A stretch of 55,047 nucleotides of DNA from Yoonia sp. GTDB lineage: Bacteria > Pseudomonadota > Alphaproteobacteria > Rhodobacterales > Rhodobacteraceae. A model generated the notes under the pieces. It was not told the DNA's origin, ran no database searches, and worked only from the letters and a program-made list of their open reading frames with translations. A program made the position numbers and the translations under genes. The first letter of the stretch is position 1. The number at the start of each line of letters is the position of its first letter. This document shows, one piece after another, positions 39,615-46,639 of this stretch. Location: NCBI RefSeq assembly GCF_017854415.1, contig NZ_JAFMHR010000003.1, positions 1-55,047 on the forward strand, read 5' to 3'.

Positions 39615-40849
39615 CGTACAGCCACTTCAGCGCGCGCCGGAACAATCAACTGGGCCGCAACAAGGCTGCGCATCAGGTCTTCGCTATCGGTCGCAATCTG
39701 GGTGGTCGCGACATCTTCGAAGGCCGCCATCAGGATTTCGATGACTTCGTCCAAGTTTGCCGGCTCCTTTAGCACATTCCAGATAGCAACTGATCCCGCG
39801 TTCAGGCGGTAGATTGCAAGCCCGTTGCTATCGGCAAGAAAATGATCATGACCCACTTTGGTTTCCGTCAATCCAGCGGCTTGGACATATGGACACGCCC
39901 GCATAAACTGCGGCGACGGTTGTCCCAGCATTTCTAAAGGCGCTTGCTTCAAAGCCGGATCAACAGCGCTGCTTTTTGCGGTCGGCAATGCATGAAGCGC
40001 CGGATGGTTGGCAAGAAACTGCGCTGCTTGCTCGCCGTTGTGATATGTCAGACGGTACAAAGGGAGATGATGGGTCAACACATCCGTTGCGTTCAGGATT
40101 GCGCCAGAAAGCTGTGTGCGGGCAAAATTCTGGGTGATGAGACTGGCAAGCGCGTCCGCGCGCGGGATGACTTCCAGCAATGGCTCTGTTGGGTCGTCTT
40201 GCCGTTCCAATACCACCACCGCGCCAAGTGGCATCGTCTCGCCGCCCGGCGCGACCGGGGCCGTAGACAAGTATTTGTACTGCTTATTGGAAGGGCCTGG
40301 ATCCTGCTGAACCCAAGCCTGAAAGGCATCGCTGAAACTCTCCGGTAAAGGCAGGCGAATGCGTGGCACGACACCGTTTGCAATACCATGAAAGGTACGG
40401 CTTTCTGGATCAGTCCGCACAGGCAGGAAATCATCAGTGTATATTTTGTGCCCCAGTTGGCCCAGCGCTGCTGCAATCGTGCTTTTGCCTGCGCGACGGG
40501 CATTGGGAAAGACAACAAGCCTTCCGTCAAACGCAACCGCCGCGGCATGCAAGCACAAAAGCGTCGGGTCAGAGCGCAGGCGCTCCCAAGCCATTTCCGC
40601 GACAAGGTCACAAACGGCATTCACAGCATTCCAATCACGAAGATCAGAAGGCGCTTCACCAAGCGAAATTGACCAATAATCGCCGGCGCTGGGCCTGATT
40701 GTCACGAATGGCTGACTTTGACAGACGGGACTGGCGGTATGCGGCCAGCCCGCAAGGACCTCAGAGATCATAGGCACCAAACGCGCCGCATTGTCTAATG
40801 CTACAGGATTTTTTAATCCGTCAAACTGCAAATACGTCGTCTGTGTCAC
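39611..40849 (-). CDS. HPr-kinase-like protein fused to a PqqD-like domain
   Basis: A 412-residue predicted cytoplasmic enzyme. The central domain resembles HprK-type serine kinases: a P-loop PNARRAGKSTIAAAL with Lys122, then YTDDFLPV with an Asp pair, and NGVVPRIRLPLPESF-like features. The C-terminal 85 residues (VGHDHFLADSNGLAIYRLN, AGSVAIWNVLKEPANLDEV) resemble PqqD, the fold used for peptide recognition in RiPP enzymes. The GTG start at 40849 has GAGGA seven bases upstream. It lies between two Tat-exported Ser-rich protein genes, which are candidate substrates (inference). Confidence 0.75.
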   Translation of the reverse strand: MTQTTYLQFDGLKNPVALDNAARLVPMISEVLAGWPHTASPVCQSQPFVTIRPSAGDYWSISLGEAPSDLRDWNAVNAVCDLVAEMAWERLRSDPTLLCLHAAAVAFDGRLVVFPNARRAGKSTIAAALGQLGHKIYTDDFLPVRTDPESRTFHGIANGVVPRIRLPLPESFSDAFQAWVQQDPGPSNKQYKYLSTAPVAPGGETMPLGAVVVLERQDDPTEPLLEVIPRADALASLITQNFARTQLSGAILNATDVLTHHLPLYRLTYHNGEQAAQFLANHPALHALPTAKSSAVDPALKQAPLEMLGQPSPQFMRACPYVQAAGLTETKVGHDHFLADSNGLAIYRLNAGSVAIWNVLKEPANLDEVIEILMAAFEDVATTQIATDSEDLMRSLVAAQLIVPARAEVAVR

Positions 40850-40978
40850 GGTCTGTCCTCGCTGGATGGCCCTAACGCTATCCAAAACGAACCCTCAAGA
40901 AAAGGAAAACGGTCTGACTGCTTAAGCCATGGCAGACAAACCGTTCCCCATTTAGGATTTAGTAAGAAAGGCCTTTGC

Positions 40979-41356
40979 TTACTGAAGACCCATGCACCGC
41001 TTGGTTCCGTCGATGTCGTTGTCTACGACCTCTCCGCCAGCAGCTTCGCATTCGCTGGACGTCATGTTCTGTCCTGACCGGCTTGGACCGCTCGACGCGC
41101 TGGGTGAGGATGCAGGGCTGGGACTGGACGTCGAACTGGGGGCAGATGCAGGACTTGGGTTGGATGCCGGACTAGGCGCAGATGCCGGACTTGGCGCTGA
41201 CGCAGGGCTTGGCGCAGATGGGGCACTGACCGACGATGCGGCATGTGCAACCGACATCATGCTGAATGCCGGAATAGTATATGCGGCAAGTGCTGCCCCA
41301 CCAATGCGGGTAATCGCCTTGCGACGGGAAAGTGTTTTGTCGATGTCATTGGACAT
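40979..41356 (-). CDS. small Tat-exported Ser/Pro/Ala-repeat protein
   Basis: A 125-residue protein with a twin-arginine signal (LSRRKAITRIGGAALAAY, ending VAHAASS), six-residue PSPASA-type repeats, and a C-terminal two-cysteine module (SSECEAAGGEVVDND, TKRCMGLQ). The start at 41356 has an AAGGA ribosome site eight bases upstream; an ATG at 41374 is possible. No known family is recognised. It shares HAASSVSAP and the repeat style with the PepSY-like protein and is the first gene of the operon. It could be a precursor or substrate for the kinase-PqqD protein. Confidence 0.75.
   Translation of the reverse strand: MSNDIDKTLSRRKAITRIGGAALAAYTIPAFSMMSVAHAASSVSAPSAPSPASAPSPASAPSPASNPSPASAPSSTSSPSPASSPSASSGPSRSGQNMTSSECEAAGGEVVDNDIDGTKRCMGLQ
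41109..41216. repeat. 18-bp tandem repeat (six units)
   Basis: Six in-frame 18-bp units starting at 41109, 41127, 41145, 41163, 41181 and 41199, of the form GATGCCGGACTTGGCGCA. They encode the Ser/Pro/Ala repeats of the small Tat-exported protein. Units differ at a few positions each, the second (41127) most. Confidence 0.88.
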
Positions 41357-41374
41357 TTGAATGATCCTTTTCAT

Positions 41375-41771
41375 GGTTTGGGCGGTTCTGGATATCCACC
41401 CTGCATGGCTTTTAGCTTGGCCGCCCGTTCAAGCGCCTGAACCAACATGTCAGTGTTTTGTCAGGTTCGGTGACACGCTCTAACCAGTTCTTTCCATTGA
41501 ACTTATGTACCATGTCATCATTCGCAGCACTTGTGTGGCTGGCTGTTAAGATAAATCTGCAGCCAATCAAACTCCTAGACGTTGCAGCACCTGATCAGAA
41601 ATCCAAGCCGCCGGCCTTTGGTCAATGCTCCAGACATTTTTTGAACAAACGGGGCATCCTGAACTCGTTATTCTGTCAGCCCAGTGGACCCTCGACATTG
41701 ATTGGCTATTGTATTTTACTAGAAAAGACCGGATCGTATTTGTTCCGCAACAAAGCAAGTGCACCGCCTCC
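41375..41771. other. gene-free stretch before tupB
   Basis: No gene is supported. The tupB frame is open up to 41625, but the extra residues look non-conserved. On the minus strand a 25-codon frame ending GGYPEPPKP stops at an ATGA overlap with the alternative start at 41374; it may be a leader or chance. Promoters for both flanking divergent operons should be here. Confidence 0.4.
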
Positions 41772-42476
41772 ATGATTGAAATTTTAGAGGGTTTGAAAGC
41801 CGCGTTTTGGCTGGTGATTACATTCGACGCCGAGCTTTGGGAAATTAGCCTTCGGTCACTGCGGGTTACACTGACGGCGCTCTTGATAGCTTCGGCTATC
41901 GCGATCCCCTTGGGGACCTATCTCGCGGTGCAACGCTTTCGGTTTCGCCGTTTTGTCATATCATTGATCAACGCCTTGATGGGCCTGCCGCCGGTTGTTG
42001 TCGGGCTTGTTGTCTATATTTTGTTGTCCCGCACGGGGCCGTTTGGGGTGCTTGATCTCCTGTTCACGCCCACGGCTATGATCATCGCCCAAGTCATCAT
42101 CATCACGCCCGTGATTGCCTCCATCGCGCATCAATCCATGCGCGAGCTTTGGGCCGAATACCATGATCTTCTGATCTCGCTGAATACGTCAAAAAGGCAA
42201 CGTATTCTGACGTTAATCTGGGACGGCAGACGGAATTTGTTGACTGCCGCGCTCGCCGGATTTGGGCGTGCTATTGGTGAGGTCGGTGCGATCATGATCG
42301 TTGGTGGAAACATCGATCACGTAACACGCGTTTTGACGACGGCGATTGCGCTGGAAACGGGCAAAGGCGATTTTGCGCTCGCCCTTGGACTTGGCTTTGT
42401 GCTGATCGGTCTTGCGATTTTGGTGAATTTGGCGATCCACACGTTGTCACAAACAGAGCGGGAGGGCCGCTGGTGA
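41772..42476 (+). CDS. tupB: tungstate ABC transporter permease
   Basis: A 234-residue membrane permease with about five helices. The typical segments are LRSLRVTLTALLIASAIAIP, GLPPVVVGLVVYILLSRTGP and the ATPase-contact loop AALAGFGRAIGEVGAIMIVGG. This is the TupB/molybdate-type permease pattern. A longer frame from 41625 lacks conservation; the ATG at 41772 gives the expected length. It overlaps the ATPase gene by four bases. Confidence 0.9.
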   Translation: MIEILEGLKAAFWLVITFDAELWEISLRSLRVTLTALLIASAIAIPLGTYLAVQRFRFRRFVISLINALMGLPPVVVGLVVYILLSRTGPFGVLDLLFTPTAMIIAQVIIITPVIASIAHQSMRELWAEYHDLLISLNTSKRQRILTLIWDGRRNLLTAALAGFGRAIGEVGAIMIVGGNIDHVTRVLTTAIALETGKGDFALALGLGFVLIGLAILVNLAIHTLSQTEREGRW

Positions 42477-43177
42477 CACAGATGTTCCCATTAACCCTTG
42501 ATCAAGTTTTGGTGCGTCGGCGTGGCAAAGCTGTCATCGGTCCGACCAACCTTGTGCTTCAGCCCGATGGCCCCACAATCATTATTGGGCCAAACGGTTC
42601 GGGCAAGACCACATTGCTGCGTGTGATGCACGGGATCGAACGGGTGACCAGCGGCACGGTTGCTTGGCAGCATAATGATCCGTCGCAACACGCCTTTGTC
42701 TTTCAGTCCCCAATCGTCTTGCGGCGATCGGTTTATGAAAATCTGGCTTATCCATTGCGGTTAATCCAAACGCCGAAGCCTGAAGTTGCGCAAGCGGTGG
42801 ATCATTGGTTAGAACGCATTGGTCTTGCCGATATGCGCCATAGTCCAGCGTTGCGTTTGTCAGGTGGCGAGAGGCAAAAGCTAGCCATTGCGCGGGCGCT
42901 TATTCGCAAACCACAGGTCCTATTTCTGGACGAACCTTGCGCAAACCTTGATGGCCACGCCACCCGCGAAATCGAGGCGCTGCTCCAAGAAGCCACTGCA
43001 GCAGGAACCCGCCTTGTGATGTCGACACATGACATGGGTCAGGCCCGCAGGCTTGCGCAAGAACTCGTCTTCATGTTGGGTGGCAAAGTACATGATGTGG
43101 GCGATGCAGAGACCCTATTCACAAGCCCCGCAAACAAAGAGCTATCAGCGTTTCTAAGAGGAGATATCGTAACATGA
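42473..43177 (+). CDS. tupC: tungstate ABC transporter ATP-binding protein
   Basis: A 234-residue ABC ATPase. Walker A is GPNGSGKTT, the signature is LSGGERQKLAIARAL and Walker B is VLFLDEPCANLD. It starts with GTG inside the tupB stop and overlaps tupA by four bases. Together with the binding protein it forms a TupABC-type tungstate importer. Confidence 0.9.
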   Translation: MTQMFPLTLDQVLVRRRGKAVIGPTNLVLQPDGPTIIIGPNGSGKTTLLRVMHGIERVTSGTVAWQHNDPSQHAFVFQSPIVLRRSVYENLAYPLRLIQTPKPEVAQAVDHWLERIGLADMRHSPALRLSGGERQKLAIARALIRKPQVLFLDEPCANLDGHATREIEALLQEATAAGTRLVMSTHDMGQARRLAQELVFMLGGKVHDVGDAETLFTSPANKELSAFLRGDIVT

Positions 43178-43977
43178 TCAGAAGTTTTTCGGCGCTTATC
43201 CTTGCGCTTTGGGCTACGGGCAGTACCGCTGAAGAGATGCGTTTGGCAGTAACAACGTCTTTTGATAGCTCGGGATTAGCGGATGTACTTCTGCCTGCGA
43301 TCAAGGAAGATCTTGATCTGGACGTGCAATTGCTTGTCGTGGGAACCGGACAAGCGCTTCGATTGGGCGAGGCAGGCGATGTCGATGCCGTTCTGGTTCA
43401 TTCCAAAGCCGCGGAAGAAGCATTCGTCGCCGCAGGTCATGGCACGCACCGTCGCGAGATCATGTATAACGATTTTGTCCTGATTGGCCCCGCAACAGAT
43501 ACGGCTGGAATTGCGGATGCGGCCAGTGCTGCAGATGCATTGCAACGCATCGAAACCGCACAATCCCTTTTCGTCAGCCGTGGTGATGACAGCGGTACAC
43601 ACAAGGCAGAGTTGACCGTTTGGGCGCAAGCTGGGTTTGACGCAAGTACCTTTGACAGTTGGTATCGTTCTGTCGGGGCTGGCATGGGTCAGGCTTTGAA
43701 CACCGCCGCCGCGATGGATGCCTATGTTCTGTCAGATCGGGCCAGTTGGCTGAATTTTGCAAACAAGGCCGAATTGGCGCTGCTCTATTCCGGCGACCCT
43801 GCCCTGTTTAACCAATACGCATATCTTCCTGTCGCACCGGCTAAAAACGAAAACGTCCGCAATGATTTGGCGATGGTGCTTGAGGCATGGCTGACGGGTC
43901 CCCGCGCAGAGGCGTTGATCAATGGCTATGCGATCAATGGCGAGACGCTTTTTGTGTTCAACGCACAGCCAAAGTGA
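43174..43977 (+). CDS. tupA: tungstate-binding periplasmic protein
   Basis: A 267-residue binding protein with a Sec signal (MIRSFSALILALWATGSTAE). Segments diagnostic of TupA are TTSFDSSGLADVLLPAI, EAGDVDAVLVHSKAAEE, YNDFVLIGPATD and FVSRGDDSGTHKAEL. The protein should bind tungstate (perhaps molybdate) in the periplasm. It ends directly against the convergent formate dehydrogenase maturation genes, which supports a tungsten supply role. Confidence 0.92.
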   Translation: MIRSFSALILALWATGSTAEEMRLAVTTSFDSSGLADVLLPAIKEDLDLDVQLLVVGTGQALRLGEAGDVDAVLVHSKAAEEAFVAAGHGTHRREIMYNDFVLIGPATDTAGIADAASAADALQRIETAQSLFVSRGDDSGTHKAELTVWAQAGFDASTFDSWYRSVGAGMGQALNTAAAMDAYVLSDRASWLNFANKAELALLYSGDPALFNQYAYLPVAPAKNENVRNDLAMVLEAWLTGPRAEALINGYAINGETLFVFNAQPK

Positions 43978-44469
43978 TCAGTGCTGGTGTGGTTCATCCA
44001 ATGAGCCATGCACAGCGAACTGGTTCATGTCCGCTTCTTGAGGTTCAATAACACGGTAGGTTTCTTTGACGCCGGCTTCGGTCAGTTCACGCGCAACCGT
44101 GAGCAGCGTATTTGGCCCATGATCGGCGCAAAGCTCTGCCATTTGGTTGATTTCTTCCATCGCGACAGCGTGTGCCGCATCAAGCGACGGCGCGCCGTAA
44201 ATCTCGACAAAGTGTCGGGCAAGCAGGCCCGCAATTGCATCGTGTTCTTGCGGTTCAATTTGTGTGACGGCCACAAAGCTGACACGCCCATAGGTTTCAC
44301 ACCCCATCCAGCCATTCGCAAATGCCTGTCTGGCTTTGCCAACAAGATCGGCTTCGCCCCAGTTTGAAAATTCAAACCCACCTGAAATGCACCATTCACC
44401 CGTGCGCGCCGGATTGTGGAACACACGAGAGTCGCTTTCGTCAAAATGTATCGCGCGGGCAAGTTTCAT
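43978..44469 (-). CDS. DUF6505-type protein of formate dehydrogenase clusters
   Basis: A 163-residue soluble protein (start MKLARAIHFDESDSRVFHNP, then GEWCISGGFEFSNW). I associate it with the DUF6505 family from its neighbourhood and sequence style; its function is not known. It overlaps the next gene upstream by four bases, in the order DUF6494, Mrp, ligase-like, DUF6505. Conserved linkage with formate dehydrogenase suggests a role in cofactor or enzyme assembly (inference). Confidence 0.7.
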   Translation of the reverse strand: MKLARAIHFDESDSRVFHNPARTGEWCISGGFEFSNWGEADLVGKARQAFANGWMGCETYGRVSFVAVTQIEPQEHDAIAGLLARHFVEIYGAPSLDAAHAVAMEEINQMAELCADHGPNTLLTVARELTEAGVKETYRVIEPQEADMNQFAVHGSLDEPHQH

Positions 44470-45167
44470 GTGGGCCTCGTCAGATTAACGGTAAGTGGGA
44501 CAAGTGTTGTCTTTTCATCGACCTTCAACAAGAGGCCAAGGTCTTCATCCAGCCCGCTGTAGGTGCCGGTTTGGCCCGCGACCGTGATTTCGCCTTCTAG
44601 CCCGTGTGCAAGTCCAGACCATTCACGGTGAAGCTGTGCCGTGCCGGTGTCAGCCCAAGCGTTGATACCAACCAACGTATGACGCACCCATGCTTCTAGC
44701 AAGGCGACCGCATCAACCTCTGCGCAGCCTTCGGCATAAAGGGCAGTGTCGTCTGGCGTCAGGCCAGTGTCGTCGCTAAGTGGCCACAAGGAAAGTGTAA
44801 GGTCGATGACCAACCAATCGGGTTCATTTTCGGGCAGACCGGACGCTGCCATATGCATAGCCCCGCATCGTCCGCCATTGACGTAAATCGTCCCATCCCA
44901 ACCCAGATGCACACCCACTTCCGGTGGGGCCAGCGCACCAAGCGCGTTTTGGAACCCTACACCGCAAATCGGCAGCATAACCGCCGCTTTTGCCAAAGTA
45001 ACGTCAGGCGCAAAAACGATCGCCGCCCGCAAGGTGTCCGGCGCAAGATCATAGATCACGAGACCCGCATCGCAACCAGCCTCGGCCGTGGTACAGGCTA
45101 GTGCAAACGGGTCACCCCCGTTCGCATCCTGCCCGGTAAAAAGCGGCGGAAACGACGGTGCGATCAT
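44466..45167 (-). CDS. biotin/lipoate ligase-like protein (DUF4444 type)
   Basis: A 233-residue protein related to the biotin/lipoate protein ligase fold. The core GVGFQNALGALAPPEVGVHL, the strand WDGTIYVNGGRCGAMHMAAS and the C-terminal segment HREWSGLAHGLEGEI are seen. It lacks an obvious full set of biotin-ligase motifs, so catalytic activity is uncertain. It overlaps genes on both sides by four bases, so it is coupled to mrp and the DUF6505 gene. Confidence 0.75.
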   Translation of the reverse strand: MIAPSFPPLFTGQDANGGDPFALACTTAEAGCDAGLVIYDLAPDTLRAAIVFAPDVTLAKAAVMLPICGVGFQNALGALAPPEVGVHLGWDGTIYVNGGRCGAMHMAASGLPENEPDWLVIDLTLSLWPLSDDTGLTPDDTALYAEGCAEVDAVALLEAWVRHTLVGINAWADTGTAQLHREWSGLAHGLEGEITVAGQTGTYSGLDEDLGLLLKVDEKTTLVPLTVNLTRPT

Positions 45168-46231
45168 GCGTGACCCTTAGCGATTAGATCGCGTGCGACA
45201 CTGCGGAATGCAGCAGCTTGGGCGCTGTCTGGCTTGGACACGACTATCGGCGCACCGCCATCGGCGGCGAGACGGATATCAATGTGCAGCGGTATTTCTG
45301 CCAACAAGGGAACCCCAAGTTTTTCGGCTTCTTTCGCAACGCCACCATGACCGAACATATGTTCTTCATGACCGCAGGCGGAACAGATATGCGTCGACAT
45401 GTTTTCGATCATGCCAATCAACGGTGTTCCTAATTGGTTGAACATGTCGATCCCCTTGCGGGCATCAAGAAGCGCGATGTCTTGCGGCGTTGAAACGATG
45501 ATCGCGCCGTCCAACTGCGACTTTTGCGCGAGCGTCATTTGCACATCGCCCGTGCCGGGTGGCAAGTCGACGATCAGCACATCTAGCGCGCCCCATTGAA
45601 CTTGGGTCAGCATTTGTTGCAGCGCGCCCATCAGCATTGGGCCACGCCACACAACGGCTTGATCTTCATTCGCCATCAAGCCCAGCGACATCATAGTGAC
45701 ACCAAAATTGCGCATTGGCAGGATCGTTTTGCCGTCGGGTGACGCAGGTCTGCCTGATACCCCCAACATACGCGGCTGACTTGGGCCGTAAACATCCGCA
45801 TCCAACAAACCGACGCGGCGCCCTTCAGCGGCGAGCGCACAGGCAAGGTTAGACGCGACAGTCGATTTCCCGACGCCGCCTTTGCCAGAAGCCACCGCGA
45901 TAATGCGGTCCACTCCGGGGATCTTTTCAGGGCCAGCAGGTGCGCCGCCACGTTGTGGCTTAAGGTCCGGCGGTGCAGCAGGTGCACTATGCGCGGTCAT
46001 GACAACCGATACAGATGCGACCCCGTCGCATGCTTTAATCTTGGCCTCGGCATCATCCTTAAGGGCGGTGTATGCTTTTGCGTGGCTGCCATTGACCTCC
46101 ATGACAAAACGCACATTGCCGTCTTCAACTGTGAGAGCCTTGACGATCCCGGCTTCGGTGATGGATGTCCCACTGATTGGATCAATGATGTCCTTGAGGA
46201 TGGACAGGACTGTTTCTCGGGTAATCGCCAC
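45164..46231 (-). CDS. Mrp/NBP35 family iron-sulfur carrier ATPase
   Basis: A 355-residue P-loop ATPase of the Mrp/ApbC class that carries and transfers [4Fe-4S] clusters. An N-terminal DUF59-like domain (ISGTSITEAGIVKALTVEDG) is followed by a deviant Walker A SGKGGVGKS at residues 115-123 and by the cluster-binding CxxC in HICSACGHEEHMFG. In this cluster it may deliver clusters to formate dehydrogenase subunits. It overlaps the ligase-like gene by four bases. Confidence 0.92.
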   Translation of the reverse strand: MAITRETVLSILKDIIDPISGTSITEAGIVKALTVEDGNVRFVMEVNGSHAKAYTALKDDAEAKIKACDGVASVSVVMTAHSAPAAPPDLKPQRGGAPAGPEKIPGVDRIIAVASGKGGVGKSTVASNLACALAAEGRRVGLLDADVYGPSQPRMLGVSGRPASPDGKTILPMRNFGVTMMSLGLMANEDQAVVWRGPMLMGALQQMLTQVQWGALDVLIVDLPPGTGDVQMTLAQKSQLDGAIIVSTPQDIALLDARKGIDMFNQLGTPLIGMIENMSTHICSACGHEEHMFGHGGVAKEAEKLGVPLLAEIPLHIDIRLAADGGAPIVVSKPDSAQAAAFRSVARDLIAKGHA

Positions 46232-46232
46232 G

Positions 46233-46427
46233 TTAAGATTGTCCTTCGATTTTGCCGGTTACAGTATGTTCAAGCTCGAGCCCATCAATCGTCAGAACGA
46301 CTTTGGCGTCAAAACTTTGTCCGCTCGTGTCGCCGCCCTTGCGCAGGGCGTCTTCGATGGCCTGTTGCGAGGTCACGCCGACCTGCTTGAGGAACTTGCG
46401 CATCGACATGTTAAAATCATCACTCAT
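46233..46427 (-). CDS. DUF6494-type small protein
   Basis: A 64-residue protein, MSDDFNMSMRKFLKQVGVTS at the start, followed by a short beta-rich end. It matches my recollection of DUF6494, found in formate dehydrogenase neighbourhoods; function is unknown. It ends one base before mrp begins and is the first gene of the mrp run. Confidence 0.7.
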   Translation of the reverse strand: MSDDFNMSMRKFLKQVGVTSQQAIEDALRKGGDTSGQSFDAKVVLTIDGLELEHTVTGKIEGQS

Positions 46428-46484
46428 TGGGATGTCTCCATATTGCTTGGCCGTTTTGCTGACTGCGGCCTAAGTTGCTGCAGT

Positions 46485-46637
46485 TCAAAACGGGATCGTT
46501 GATGAGAGATCACAGGTACCCTCTTTAAAATTGATCTTGCCCGCAAATGCGGCGGCGACGGGAACGTTCAAGTTGTCTGCCCCCGACAAAATTGTCCAGT
46601 CCGGGCTTTTGCTAAACCCCTTGGCTAAGCGCCGCAA
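46485..46637 (-). CDS. candidate 50-residue protein after the iron-sulfur protein gene
   Basis: A TTG at 46637 opens a 51-codon frame (RRLAKGFSKSPDWTILSGAD at the front, TCDLSSTIPF at the end). AAGGA lies nine bases upstream inside the preceding gene, whose stop is two bases before the TTG. Residue composition is protein-like. I recognise no family. It may be coupled to the iron-sulfur protein gene or be chance. Confidence 0.3.
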   Translation of the reverse strand: MRRLAKGFSKSPDWTILSGADNLNVPVAAAFAGKINFKEGTCDLSSTIPF

Positions 46638-46639
46638 AA

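Noticed and set aside
40962-40982. Hairpin at the end of the small Tat-protein gene
   Set aside because: The palindrome has no room for a loop and no T-run, so it is not a credible terminator.
39412-41216. CRISPR-like arrays
   Set aside because: The repeats are short, contiguous, in frame within protein genes and have no spacers.
41625-41771. N-terminal extension of tupB
   Set aside because: The extra 49 residues do not resemble permease sequence and the ATG at 41772 gives the normal length.
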